Shown: positions 25,777-38,100, counted from the first letter of the stretch. The stretch is 64,000 nt of DNA from Druceiella hillmani (GCA_039881145.1 JAYKKI010000066.1:10796001-10860000); one strand, 5' to 3'. Numbers and translations: made by a program. Notes: generated by a model from the sequence alone, not told the origin.

Positions 25777-27549
25777 TTAATAAAAGTCCTGTGGTACTCT
25801 TCTTTTCAGTCTCCGAACACTTGGGAATATGTCATCCATAAGATGGTGTGCCAGTTCATTTGGGTGTATTTGTAGTCTCCCTTTGTAAGTTTTAATGGTG
25901 TCTCTTATTACTTCCTTCACAGAATTTATACCAAGGTCGTGGTGAAGTCTCTCGTTTGTGACATGCCATGGTGCATCAACTATCATTCTTAATATTTTTG
26001 ATTGGAATCTTTGTAAGACTTCCAGGTTTGAGTTCGCAGTTGTGCCCCACAGCTGTATGCCGTATGTCCATATTGGCTTTATTATGGCTTTATATATTAG
26101 GAGTTTATTTTCCATTGACAGTGGACTCTTTTTATTAATTAACCAGTACAGCTTGCGTACTTGTTGACCCATTGCAAGGCGTTTAGTAAAAATGTGTTTC
26201 CTCCATGTTAAACGACGGTCTAGATACATTCCAAGGTATTTGGCCTCTTCTGCTTGTGGGATCGGTATATCATTTAGTGTTACAGGCGGGCACGTTTGTC
26301 TTCGGGTAGTAAATGTGACTTGAACAGATTTGGCTTCGTTCGCCTTAATGCGCCAGTCTTTTAGCCAATTTGTTATTTTGTCTAAGCTGGCCTGCAGTTT
26401 GTAAGATGCCCGATTTGGTGTATCGTCAGAAGCCATAATAGCTGTATCGTCTGCAAATGTCCCCATAACGACATCATCTGATATTGGTAAATCTGCTGTG
26501 TAAAAAAGGTACAGAGTAGGTCCCATTATACTTCCTTGCGGCACTCCTGCTAGGATTTCTTTTAACTCTGTTGTTGCTTCTCCTTGGCTGACAAAGAAGT
26601 GTCTACCAATCAGATACGATCTAATAAAGTTGTAGAATCTTATTGGCAATGTCATTTTTATTTTATATAACAGGCCGTTATGCCAAACTCGATCAAACGC
26701 CTGGGATATGTCAAGGAATGAGGCTGTGCAGTAACCTTTCTGTTCAAATGTTTTGGCGATTCCCTCAACTAGCCTGTGAATTTGCTCGATTGTACTGTGG
26801 TGTCTTCTAAAGCCGAACTGATGGTCAGGTATCAATTTGGACTTTTTGATTATAGGATTAAGCCTCTTCAGGAACAAGATCTCCATGACTTTGGAGAGAA
26901 TTGGAAGTAAACTAATTGGTCTATATGACTTAGCTTCTTGCGGACTTTTACCTGGCTTAGGAATCATGATAATTTTTGTCACTTTCCATTGTGGTGGCAC
27001 AAATTCTCTCCTTATAATGGCATTATACAACTGTGTTAGGACTCTAATACCGTCATCAGAAAATTCTCTTAAAACAGTCGCTGTTATGAGGTCATAGCCT
27101 GGTGCTTTCCCTACGTCTAGTTTTCGGATTGCTGATTTTATTTCGGCTTTGTTGAATTTTTCAATTGGTGGCTCTAGTTGGTGTATTGTATCTAGAAATT
27201 CGCAGACCATTTCAATTTTTGTGGAACCGACATCTGGATTGGGCTTGAAAACTTCTTGTAGATGTTCCATAAATACTTGAGCTTTCTCTGCATCGTTAGT
27301 GGCCCAAGAGTTATTTGCCTTGCGGCGGTGGTGACTTATAGGATATTTGAGATATTTGGTTGCTTTCCACAGTGAGTAATCAATCGAGGGTTTACTATCC
27401 AGCTCTTGTAAATACGTCGTAAGGCTTTGGTTACGGTCATCACCTAGCAGTTGTTTAAGTTGTGCCGTCAATTTGTTATATTTTGTTTTAGCACCTGGAT
27501 ATCTTGTAGTCTGCCATTTTTTTCTAGCCTTACGCTTCTCAGCCAACAG
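25777..27549 (-). pseudogene. Jockey ORF2, reverse transcriptase part
   Basis: Open for about 590 codons after the internal stop at 27552-27550 and in the same frame as the endonuclease part. Counting from the TTG at 27546, reverse transcriptase motifs appear in order: IPKPGK (195-200), SYRPISLLP (207-215), FLDISQAFDRVWH (277-289), GVPQGSIMGP (334-343) and FADDTAI (364-370) with both catalytic aspartates. A jockey-type C-terminal region follows (KYLGMYLDRRLTWRKHI, then PIWTYGIQLWG) and ends QDFY. All key residues are intact, so this half could still be an enzymatically competent domain if translated. The enzyme copies element RNA at a nicked target. The only lesion is the upstream stop that separates it from the endonuclease. 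Confidence 0.93.
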
Positions 27550-28440
27550 TTACCTGATAGTTAGAGAACAACGAAGACCGTCGTTAGTGGTGGGAGGAGG
27601 CTGAGGTGTAGCTTCCCATGCAGCCTGTTGGATACTATTGGTAATGTATTCCACTGCCTGTGTGACGTCCTCGTCCGACTCTAAAGGTATCGTTGTGTTA
27701 ATGGAGTTTGTAATTAATTCCCTGAAGTAATTCCAATTTGTTCTACGGGTATGAAGTCTGCACGGTTTTTCCCTTCTAAGAATTGTACGACTTAATTTTA
27801 TCTCAACAGGTGAGTGATCAGAAGAGAGATCTGTACTGGAATTGCAGCAAAAATATACGCTGTTGATACCTTTAGTGACACAGAAGTCTATTAAATCTGG
27901 TTTCTTCTTTGTGCCAGTAGGCCAGTATGTTGGCTCACCAGTAGAAACGACTCCAAGATGCAATTTTTTAATAGTCAATAATAATTGCCGTCCCTTAGGT
28001 GAGATTATCCGAGAACCCCAGTGCGTGTGTTTAGCATTAAAGTCACCACCTGCGACGAATCTTGGCCCCAATGTTGCAAAGTACTCCTCATAGTCCTCTT
28101 GTTTTATATTATGTTTAGGGGGACTGTAAACGGCTGATAAGGTCACAGGCCCAGACCAGTCTTTTATCACTATGTTAGTAGCCTGCAGTTTTTCTGTACA
28201 ATAGTGGTTAACCAAGTAGTGTCTAATATTATTCTTAATTAAAATTGCTCTTCCTCCGTGAGCTTTACCATCAGGATGCGTTGTGTGATAGAATTTGTGT
28301 CCTAGTATACTGAAATGATTCTTCCTAGTAAAGTGCGTCTCTGATATTAACATTATGTCAATGTTATTTAAATACATATATTGTTTAACCTCAAGGGTAT
28401 GTTTTGACAGTCCATTTGCATTCCAAAGAGATATTTTTAT
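27550..28440 (-). pseudogene. Jockey ORF2, endonuclease part
   Basis: Apurinic-like endonuclease that nicks target DNA. The frame is open from ISLWNANGLS (about 28434-28405) through ISETHF (residues 11-16 from the first ATG at 28377), SAVYSPP (81-87), GGDFNAKHTHWGS (110-122), DLIDF (161-165) and SSDHSPV (185-191), the usual metal-binding and catalytic motifs. It ends at a TAA (27552-27550) where the related frame continues without a break, so this is a nonsense mutation. The expected start, overlapping the ORF1 stop, reads ATA at 28440-28438 instead of ATG. The sequence ATAA at the junction suggests an ancestral ATGA stop-start overlap altered by one G-to-A change. Confidence 0.92.
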
Positions 28441-29925
28441 GGAGTCCAGTTTGGAGTTAATTTGGATGTGAGATTTAGAATAAGATTTGTCATAGCTATT
28501 AACTGTTGCATCATTTGTTTCATTAATGTCATTAATTCTCTTATGTCATTGTTATTACTTATGTCATTACTATTACTAATTTGATTCATAGGTTCTTTAG
28601 GTTGCTGTTTATCAGTTGCATTTTTTGTAATTTCTGCATATTTAAAGCCTGTTGTTGTTGTCATGTTAGATAATTCTTTTTGTTTTATCGATTTGTGGAG
28701 GTCTCTTAATTCTTTCTGGTGGCTGTGCGAATTTAATATTTTGTAGCTCTCTGTAGACTTTGCAACCCTTATAATTTGCTGGATGGTTACCTTCACACAG
28801 TATACACTTTACTTGGTCAGATCTGCTTTTACGGGGGCAGTCAGCTGACAAGTGATCTCCTGCACATTTTATGCATTTTGGGCTTCTCCTACAGTAAGCT
28901 TTTGTATGTCCATATTGAAGACACCTTCCACATTGAGGAATTTCCCTCTTAAGTCTAGGAGGTTCAAATACTACTTTGCAGTGCAGTAGATGTTTTATGT
29001 CATAAATGGACTTATTATTTTCTTTCTGCTTTATTTCCACTATGAACATTGGTAGTGTTTTTTTAGTCGCATGTTGTTTTATATTCCAAATATTGGTGCT
29101 TTCATGATCAAGTTCTACTAATGCTTCTTTTATTTCGTTAATGTTTGTGAAGGGATGCATATTTTTTAAGACCACTTTGAAGCTCCTATCTTGTTTTGGT
29201 TTATATGTGTAAAATTCAGTTTCTTTTTTCTCCAGCTCTTTGACGATTTTGGTGTACATTTCTGACGTTTTGGGTTGAATCTTTACCTGTTCCTTATGAG
29301 GTATCTTCATCTCATATTTATTGAGAGCATGAGCTTCTAATAGGTCTATTAGTGGTTGGATATTGCTCACTCTGTCAACGAAAATTGGAGGTGGCTTACT
29401 TGTTTTTACAATTTTAGTGTCATTTTCCGTATTAAGATTACTGCTTCATCTTCCAAGAGAGCAAAGCTGTTTGATGTAGGTATATGTGAGGGTTGAGATA
29501 GCCAGTAAGAATCAAGTTTGCTTTGTTTCTGGGATCTTAGTGGTTCAGGGCTAGACCGTAGTCGTTTTTTATTTGTAACTTGAGCCCAGTCCGTTACCAT
29601 TTCTGTGGTTTGTTGGGGTTCTGCCCGAATGTCACTGGTCGATGACGATCTTGGCCTGTGGAACATGCTTGTGTGGAATAATTGTTGTGTCAGCGTTTTT
29701 TTTTGTCTCAATCTGATTAAATTGTCGTTGATTTTCAGATTTTGATTTTTCCGTTGTCTCCGTCAAGTCTATACTTTCTTTTGCCTTACTATTTGTAGTC
29801 GCCTTCCCAATATATCCATCTTCTATAGAGAGCGAAATTTTGCCCTCCCCAGATCCTGAGGGGAGGGATTCTCCGGTAATACCGGTACCCTCCTGGGGTA
29901 GTTTAGTTTTATGTTCCGCTTCCAT
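28437..29925 (-). pseudogene. Jockey ORF1, gag-like RNA-binding protein
   Basis: Starts at the ATG 29925-29923. It is a nucleic-acid chaperone that packages element RNA. A disordered, charged N-terminal part is followed by KPPPIFVDRVSNIQPLIDLL (the jockey gag signature, about 29415-29340), a PRE_C2HC-like domain (about 29205-28905), and three zinc knuckles, CGRCLQYGHTKAYC, CIKCAGDHLSADC and CILCEGNHPANYKGC (about 28930-28750). The C-terminal tail is rich in Asn and Met. Three frame changes are needed: in the nine-A run at 29704-29696, near 29445-29425, and near 28690-28670. The stop is TAA at 28439-28437. All three lesions are small, and the coding blocks between them are clean. Confidence 0.9.
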
Positions 29926-30177
29926 AATTAATTTTGTAATTTGGTACTGTCTCAGTAACCTGTAGCCACTCTTTTTGAGAGGTATTTAGTCCCCCAGGGC
30001 TTGTGGTAGGCTATTAATATAGTTATACCGCTATTGACTCGGTCGCTAGAGCCTCGTCTGTTGTCTAGCAGGGAGCACCACGGAGGCCAGTTGGCCGCCG
30101 CCGCCATTCAGCGCGTGCAGGTGAGGTTGACAGTTGAGTCGGTTAAGATGTTATGAACCGTTCACCCCTTACCTCCC
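29926..30177 (-). promoter_or_regulatory. LINE 5' untranslated region, probable internal promoter
   Basis: About 250 bp, much richer in G and C than anything around it (GGCGGCGGCGGCC core near 30098-30110), running to the predicted 5' end at 30177. In the jockey clade the promoter lies inside the transcribed 5' end; I infer the same here but see no unambiguous core element. Confidence 0.6.
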
Positions 30178-30189
30178 CAGAGAGGAGAT
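30178..30189. repeat. Target-site duplication, right (LINE 5' side)
   Basis: CAGAGAGGAGAT immediately outside the element's 5' end; partner of 25649-25660. Confidence 0.85.
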
Positions 30190-30837
30190 AGCCGCCAAAG
30201 AATTTTAAAATGACACATTGATTGAACTAATTTTGAGTTGTGAAGTTTATATGATTTCAAATGTTTCTTCTTCAATAGACTTTGGAGTGTATGTCTAGGC
30301 AAAAAAGCGATTATTTTATGTATTGTCAAATAGACTATGGTACTAAAATTAAGTTAATAATTTCATGTGTATTGCAGGGAATTAAAGCAAACAACACACG
30401 TTAATGACGTATTTGTACGCTCTCTCAGCTGACATAATAGAATAAAATTCAAATATGATATGATTATAGAGATACACTCTTTGACAAAATGACTTCAGTA
30501 ATAATCAAATTTAAATATTTAATGAATTACGCTTAAACTTTAATCGCTGAGTTATTACTAGTTTATAATAGATTGATCAATGTAATAATTATAGTAATTT
30601 GGTTTACTAATTTCTCTAATATTTCCATTTGGCATTGAGAAATTGATCTTTGTGTAAGTATCGCCTTGTAGGTAAATTGAAGCAGAACCCTTTACAAATA
30701 AATTTTCCTTTGATATAAAAACAATATTGCTAATTAACAAATACAAAACTGTTTGTTCAGTCCGAATATTTTATTTACTCTTGAGTTCAATGAGTCAGTT
30801 GTGAATTTAGATAACACAATAAGATTTAATTTAATTT
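30190..30837. other. Non-coding AT-rich DNA
   Basis: Nothing recognised. Confidence 0.45.
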
Positions 30838-30846
30838 AAAAAGAGT

Positions 30847-30975
30847 GTTGAATATATTTGGCGTTAATTTTGTAGAAATTACTAACAGCCCACCTGAAGA
30901 TGTAATACAACGAAACCAAGGTCATGGTAAAGAAAGTAGAAATAATACTACATCACATAGTTTCATTTAATTATG
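30847..30975 (-). mobile_element. Hairpin retroposon-like element, copy 5 (left arm joined to tail)
   Basis: Read on the minus strand: left arm from AATTAAATGAAAC to GGGCTGTTAG, then directly the tail AATTTCTACAAAATTAACGCC to TATATTCAAC. The whole right arm is missing, with the junction in the loop. Direct repeats AAAAAGAGT (30838-30846 and 30976-30984, 9 of 9) flank it. The arm also has a small internal deletion relative to other copies. Confidence 0.83.
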
Positions 30976-30984
30976 AAAAAGAGT

Positions 30985-32051
30985 TTTATTGATTATATAA
31001 TACAACATTACAAAGGTGTAAGACTATTCATTTCATTTTAAACGTTTTTACAGTTTATATTTAGTTTTACAGGTAAAGAGAGTAATAGAGGGGTAGTAGA
31101 TTATACAACAAAGTTAAAATCAGTTATTTAATAGAATTTTGCCTTTTTAAGTATAAAACAATTTAATTAATACTGCTGTGATTTTTATATGAACCTAAAG
31201 GTTTTATGTTTTAGTTAATGTGTTGATTATTATAATTGTAGTGCTGATTTAATGAGACTGAAATAAAAATTAAGCCTCAAGGTCCTGTTTGTATTCGTGT
31301 CATATTTCTTTAAAATCTGTTCAGCGGCTTAGACGTAAAAATCTTAATATAGACGTACCAAATTACTTTTGCTTAATGATATTAATTTGATTGAGGCATA
31401 CTCCTGACTAACAATATAGTAATAAGATTCTACACTATTGCATCGCTAAAAGAACTCTCTATAATGAAATGATGTACTTTTTGTTTCTTTGTGCTGCTTA
31501 CATTATTTTCGACGTTAAATTTACATGTAGAATTTGAATAACGTAAGGTAAAACTAAATATTATTTTATATAAAGGACGAGCTATTTTTGAAACCACTAA
31601 GTTTGCTTAGTAGGCATGATTAAAATTGAACCACAAAATAAAAATATACAGAGAGATTTGGAAAAAGTCGTTTATTGCTCTCCTGAAAAGCTATGATTTA
31701 TCCTTTATACTAAGTGTTACTTCTGATAAGTTAAAATTTTTTTTATAATGTGTTAACTTAAAAAATTTAAAAACATAATTAGTCTCAAATAAAACAGCGA
31801 ATAAACCAATCAAAACAGAATAAGATCAGCGAGGTATTCACATCCTTTAATATTTGTTTAATATATTGAATGACTTGAAAGATTCTTTTGACAATATTGT
31901 TTTGTTACTGTTTCAGCTAATCATCACTGAATCATGGCTTTCGATCACTTTCTAATAGACTCTTTTTATTTCTCATCCGCAAATGAATTTAATACAACTT
32001 TCTATGAAAACTCTTTTAAAGTTTGCGCCCATAACCTTTTAAATATATAAT

Positions 32052-32053
<2 letters not shown>
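30985..32053. other. Non-coding DNA with a faint retroelement-like motif
   Basis: The segment 31300-31345 (TTTAAAATCTGTTCAGCGGC, then TTAGACGTAAAA) resembles the AAAATCGGTTCAG...TTTAGG motif near the ends of several arthropod repeats. Otherwise nothing is recognised. Confidence 0.35.

Positions 32054-32111
<58 letters not shown>
32054..32111. repeat. (TA)n microsatellite
   Basis: About 58 bp of TA with one interruption. Confidence 0.95.
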
Positions 32112-33617
32112 TCAAGCGTCATCTCAAAAAGATATAGATCTCATTATTTCTTATTAAATTCTCCCTCGTTTTTTCCTTTCGTATCTTATTCCTTCCTGAA
32201 GTCCTGATAAGTACATATGCATATTTTTTCGACCATTCCATGATACACTTTTACCGAGTGCAAAAATATTGCGTAACATATATGCTAATAAAGAAGAAAT
32301 ATTTAATTACAAGAGATAATTGCCAAATCGCTGCTTTAAAATTTTTCAATGTTTGATAGTGGTATTCTCCATGAGTGCGTAAAATTATTTTTCATCGGTT
32401 TTTTAACACTTTGACAAGAGACACTAAATATCAAGACACTAATGATCATATTGCACGTCGCAGTATTCGATTTAGTGACTGAAACGAATAAAAAAAAACA
32501 GCTACCAAAATCGCAATTAAGAAATCTTCTACAACGAAATGGATAAAATAATTTTGCAATCCTTACAAATTCTTGAGACGTGAGAAACATTCTCGTCGTC
32601 ATGCGAATCGTTTTTCAAATTAATCTTAGCGTCGTATATTTCAAGAATTAATTAGAAAAGTTAAATCTACCACAGAATACAGTAATTATGAAAAAAACAC
32701 TTAACACTAATCGAATGAATTTATCATTAAATATTAACATAATAATAAATTGAATAGAAACTTTAATTTCTTAACCTTCTTCAACCACAGCTTCTTTGAG
32801 AAATGATGACCTTAAGACTTTTTATATTTTTAAAATTGCGACGGCTACAATGTAATTTTCAAATATTAAACCGCTTTCTGAAAGGTATGAAAAATATCGA
32901 CTTTCTTCTACTTCCATTTATTCAATAAATCGTGTTTTGGTTAATTCTGTAATATAATGTTATAATAAGTAAAAATATAAATTGCCATGCCACTGTTTTA
33001 ATTATTACTAGATGTTCAAACAATGTTACTCAGAAGCCATATCTTTTTAATTCCAATTAAAAAGATTTAATAGAGTCTCTTCACTCTTCACATACGACAT
33101 ATTCAATTTAATATCCAAAAATTTACAATAACCTCTAATAAAAAACTTTGAACAATATAAGGTGAATGAAGTTATAGTAAAAAAATGGTTTAACACGTAT
33201 CATAAGGTTGTAACATACACAAATATTGTTTTATTTTCATTTTAGGGATTTATATTTAATTCCATTAATAACGAATTAGGCGGTGCTATAAAAAGAGTGC
33301 GTGTTGTGATGAAGATAATCGAAATCAAAAAATGATCGAGATTTAAGAAAAATATGGCAGTAAAATATAAACAGATATTCTTAGATAGTTTTTATTGTAT
33401 CGTGTACAATTTTTGTGAGAGTGCGTTAATAAAATTTTTGCTTGTTAAATCTATATATATAGATATTAAACCTTATTACTGTTGGGCACTTTAGTCGTTA
33501 CAATTTTTTGTCCGTTCAATATTAAATTATTAAAAATATTGAAACATTTATTAGATATATTTCAGACATTATATCAAACATAAATAAGGATTCATAATTC
33601 TATCACAGTGACCAACA
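32112..33617. other. Non-coding AT-rich DNA
   Basis: No supported gene; the frame at 32336-32602 on the minus strand has no recognisable motif. Confidence 0.45.
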
Positions 33618-33691
33618 GACTCCATAGGTTAGGGGTGAGAGCATTGGCTCTGTAAACCAGGTGCCGAGAGTTCGAATAGACTCTTGAGGCA
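33618..33691 (+). pseudogene. tRNA-Thr (TGT) pseudogene
   Basis: Aligns along its whole length with the intact tRNA-Thr at 48032-48104. The anticodon loop CTCTGTAAA with TGT and the T-arm GAGAGTTCGAATAGACTC-like core are recognisable. The acceptor stem no longer pairs well (GACTCCA against TGAGGC), the D-arm is altered (AGGTTAGGGGTGAGAGC), and one extra base lies in the T-arm. It is best read as a decayed gene copy. A SINE head is less likely because no SINE body follows. Confidence 0.75.
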
Positions 33692-35739
33692 TGGACCTCC
33701 CTTGACAATTTTTTAATTCATGTTCAAGTAGATTTTTAGTTTCAAATGTTTCAAATATGTTATGTGTATTAATGAATATACTAGTATTTAAAAACTTCAT
33801 GTCATTAGCTCTATTACCAATCATTTTTTTTTGTATTTTATATAATTTACAGAGTTTGTCTTCTATACTTTTCCCAACCTCAACCTAATAAGATACTGCA
33901 AATATGGCAGTAACTTTGGTCGTTATTGCGTATATGTTAAATTGTCTGCATCCCCGCACAATTAATTCTTACAATTTTATCTATTCCATTTTCATAAAAA
34001 CGTGATTGAAAGCTTTCTGCTAATCAAAATAATTGGCTGCAATGGTCGTGCACCATACTGATTAAACATCGAAGATTGATGGTCTCGAATATATTATATT
34101 GGATGAGGACAATCTAAATTACATAAAGCTTAAGGTCAAAGATCTTCCAGCAAAGTGTATTTTGAGCCGTATTTATACAAATGCTACATAAATTACAGAA
34201 GAAATATTCGTCATAATTACTTTCTATTTATATTCGATAACATAACTATAAGAGCCGAAAGACTGTAGACTCGATTAAAAATAATTATTCAGAACTAAAC
34301 GACACGGCAACTTTCCGACAGCAATAACCCTATTAGAAAATAATAATATAATTGCAAGCGGTTAAGCAAATAATTTCAAATAAACTAAAATCTATATACC
34401 ACAAATGAATGATTACAAAAACACACAAGAAAGAAACAATATTTAAATTCTTGTTTTCATATTTCAATTATCTTTGTTTATTTTATTTTAACACGTAACA
34501 ACCATTCCCATATGATGTCGAAGTAGTAACTGAAATTTTGATAAGTTATATGTAAATCCTGTACGGTAAAAGTAATTGAGATGAGTGATTATTATTATCG
34601 ATTTAACACCGGCCTTAAGCTCATCAACTTAGCGTAAACCTTCCTTCCTAATGTCGATACAAAGTGAAGTTATTTGTCATGAGACTAAAACTCGAACCTT
34701 GAATTGTATATTTCAACTGACTTTAACCCTTTGTAGACTGTAAACTTTTAGTTTTTTTCTAATAATTATAATATTAAGAGTCAACAAAATATCTTTTGTA
34801 GATCAAAAAATTATTTTGCTCGCTTTTCTCTTCGCTTACATTCTAAAAAATTTAATGTTTAGGTGTATTTCCACGTTTGAACATAAGGGTTGTGTAATGA
34901 ATAGAAATATTTCATGTCTTTAGTAAATGTGTCTAATCATTATTTACTTCTAAATAATTGTTAAATACATTATTAACTATAACTACATGGACACGAGTAA
35001 GAGAAAGTAAGCTATTTTTATTATGCACATATTATATGTATTAGGGAAAGAAAATAATATTTTAAAATTTATGCAAACAGCAAAATTAAATTTTCAATCT
35101 GCTCTTTCCCACTTTTAAGGATTCTTTTGTTCAATATCGATGTTTATTTCTTTCGTCTATCGTATTAAATTTTTGAATTCGGAATCACAAATCTAATATT
35201 TAAAATGTTTCCGTTTTCAATTTGTTTAAGACAAACTATATTACAATTGTTAATAAGCATGTGCTTCGATTATGCCATCATAACTTTTACCATGAATTTA
35301 GGCTTACCGACAAGTAAGTAGTACTTTAACAAAGAATTGGAAATAATTTGATTTTGTTTTGTTTTAATGTAATTTTTCTTATGGGATCATAAGTCTATCC
35401 ATCATTAATCCATAAATAACTTTAACACATTTTAAAAAAGGATATTTGTTGAAAAATATTGTTGCATCATTGTTGATTTTAAGATCCTTCGCATAAAAAG
35501 TTTTGCGAACTACAACTGCATTGCAAGGAACTTATTGGATTCAAGAGAAAGTTTAGGATAGATACGATTAAAATAATAGATGAATCTCTTTTCTGAAGAG
35601 ATCTACTTAAGGCTCGGATAGTTTTCCTTGAGGCTACCTCATTTGTTGTAATATTATTAATGCTTCGACAGGAAATACTGAAAATTATAATGATATCGAA
35701 GAAATTCTCTGAACAATATTTCCATGGCACTAGTCAAAG
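33692..35739. other. Non-coding AT-rich DNA
   Basis: Nothing recognised; the frame at 35479-35730 (minus) has no family features. Confidence 0.45.
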
Positions 35740-35751
35740 ATTACCCGTAAT

Positions 35752-36043
35752 TCGCAATTAAATGAAACTACGTGATGTAGTATTATTTCTACTTTCTTTA
35801 ATTTTTTACCACGATCTAGGTTTCATTGTATTACAACATCTTTAGGTGGGATATTAGCAAAGATTTTTGCTAATATCTTGCTATAATGATTCTTTGCTAA
35901 TATCCCACCTGAAGATGTTGTAATACAACGAAACCTAGGTCGTGGTAAAGAAATTAAAGATAATAGAAATAATACTACATCACGTAGTTTCATTTAATTG
36001 TGAATAATGAATTTCTACAAAATTAACGCCAAATATATTCAAT
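35752..36043 (+). mobile_element. Hairpin retroposon-like element, copy 6 (complete)
   Basis: One of the best-preserved copies, about 292 bp. The left arm starts CAATTAAATG at 35755, the loop region with a partial repeat of GCTAATAT lies at about 35862-35890, the right arm ends CATTTAATTG at 36000, and the 43-nt tail spans 36001-36043 ending TATATTCAAT. Flanking ATTACCCGTAAT at 35740-35751 and 36044-36055 matches 12 of 12. Three extra bases (TCG) sit between the left target repeat and the arm, as often seen at 5' junctions of reverse-transcribed insertions. Confidence 0.9.
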
Positions 36044-36055
36044 ATTACCCGTAAT

Positions 36056-37500
36056 GTTATGATATTACACAGATGTTGTATATATACTTATATAAATTAC
36101 AAGCCATTGGAAGTGTTTACTCTTTTCTTTGGTGATAATAGCAATAATATGGAAAATTTTTCTCTTTAAAATTTAAGTCCGTTTAGGAAAAATTTATTTG
36201 CATGTTTATATGATTTTAAACATATTCTCCTGCCTATTAAAGGACTTAATGATATTTTAAGCTATGAGGTTTTTCATTAAGATTTTTTTAAAGAAAATGA
36301 GAATTCGAGGTCCTTGGACTAGACTGTAATAGGTTAAGGGAAATATTATGCTTACTGGGCTAGGTATTTATGTCTGTACTTAAGTATTGGAATGGGTTCA
36401 GGTATTACCCTTTAGATTCAGGTTGCAGTATTCCATTTGGACAAATTGATCGTTAAAATAATCACAATATTTCGAGTGTATTCAAGTAGGTGGCCTCAAG
36501 CAATATAGTATCCATGTTACATGGGGACTCAAACTTGTAATTTTTCCCAGCTCTGCTTATTCAGTAATATTCGTATTAAAAGTCTGGTTTTCAATCTTAA
36601 ACTCTCAGTGAGCACTTCATAATAAATCTGAGAAAAAATTATAAATACCATCAATCTATATTGCACGTTAATCGGTTACGTGTTTTATCCATTTAAGAAA
36701 GTGTACCTTATGAAGAACGAAGGAGATTTAATTTGTTTAAAATTGCATTTATATAAATTACAGTAAACTAATTTTAAAAAAATGTATATTTTAGGTGTTA
36801 ATAAACATAATACACAAAGTGACACACATTTTTAAGAGATGACCTATATATGGCGAATATATTTACATTACGCAACGTAAGGTGTGAATTGTATATATAA
36901 TTCAATTATTGAAAGAAAATGACTTTAACTCAGTATTTACATTATTCTTTAGAAAAACAGATAAACTTTTCACTCCTTTTCATTTTAAGATATCGAGGTA
37001 AATTGTCAAGAACTCACTGAAAAGATAAAGCTGCAATGATTTTTTGTACCCCCTTACATGTGCTTAAAATATATTTTAAAATATTTTATTTTTAAATTTG
37101 ATATGGACTTCATATTAATGTTTGCTTAGTGTTGTCCATTTACTTTGTAATTATTATTACAATCGTATAAAACTGGATGGAGCACAATTGGAACATGATT
37201 TTCTTTGCTTACTCCTATGCCGAGTTCATCCTGTGACTGAATTGGAGAGAGATTGGATGTTAGTAATAGCTACTCAAAAATTCTCTTAGCCTTTTTTGTA
37301 TTTCTTTCTTCATAATGTTTTACCAGAGCTAGAGATCATTACCCTATTAAGAGATAAAATTATAATAATTTTGCCTAGAATATTTATGCATTACACTCAA
37401 TAAATTAATAAAATATGTCATATATTATTGTATTTTTAATATACAATTTCATGAAAAGAATTTATTGCCGTAGGAGCAATTTCTTCGAGTCCTGTTCAGT
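36056..37500. other. Non-coding AT-rich DNA
   Basis: Nothing recognised. Confidence 0.45.
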
Positions 37501-37545
37501 CTCATTTTTAACCGACTAAGAACGACCAAAAGAGGGTGCTATAGG
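37501..37545. repeat. AACCGACT-type repeat fragment
   Basis: TTTTTAACCGACTAAGAACG resembles the AACCGACTTCAAAAA motif shared by several dispersed arthropod repeats and by the foldback element at 38251-38628. A fragment only. Confidence 0.3.
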
Positions 37546-37572
37546 TGTAGTCCCATATATATAAGATGAAGA

Positions 37573-38100
37573 TCTGATGATGAGGTTCAAAAATTAACAA
37601 TGGAATTCCTTAACGAATGACAGTAAATCAACTGTAATTTAAGATATTTGCTACGAGTAGTTTTTATTTTGAAAAATGACTCCACCACTCTGGTAAGTGG
37701 GGGAGGGTCTAATATCAAGTTCTAGAGATGCACAATGGAACCCCTTAAAGGATGGTAGTAAATTGAAAGTGATTCAAGACACTTGATATTGGTAGTTGCT
37801 ACTTTGCAAAATAACTACACTATCGATCATGTCAGAGTCCGATGATGTTTCTGGAAATGAACAGTGGAACTCCTTATCGGATGGTAATAAATCGGTCGTA
37901 ATTTATTATATATGCTACAGGTCAGTTGTGACTTTAGTTATTACTTTGCGAAATCTGATATTGGATTTCAGATATAGAGAACGGAACTCCTCAATTAGTA
38001 GTTTTTAATTTGCAAAATCTGATATTGGACTTCGGATATGGAGAACCGGAATTCTCAACGGCTAATAGCTAAGCATTGGCAGCTACCACTATCACTTTAT
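37573..38100. repeat. Degenerate tandem repeat, about five units
   Basis: Units begin near 37573, 37707, 37837, 37952 and 38018. The first three are about 115-135 bp, and the last two are shortened. Each carries a TCTGATGATG or TCTGATATTGG start and an AATGGAACTCCTTA-like block. The first three also carry GGATGGTAGTAAAT and a pyrimidine-rich CTACTTTGCAAAAT end. Divergence between units is substantial, so this is an old array. It is not open in any frame. Confidence 0.75.

Larger units (their letters stand above)
25661..30177 (-). mobile_element. Full-length jockey-clade LINE (non-LTR retrotransposon)
   Basis: About 4.5 kb on the minus strand. It runs from a GC-richer 5' untranslated region (30177 down to 29926, starting GGGGAGGTAAGG), through a gag-like ORF1 (29925-28437) and ORF2 with endonuclease and reverse transcriptase (about 28440-25777), to a short 3' untranslated region and a poly(A) tail seen as 22-23 T at 25660-25682. 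Twelve-base flanking repeats with one mismatch show a complete, fairly recent insertion. Domain order and the ORF1/ORF2 junction fit the jockey clade. Three frameshifts in ORF1, a stop in ORF2 and a probable lost ORF2 start make it non-autonomous now. It is the largest recognisable feature of the window. Confidence 0.95.
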
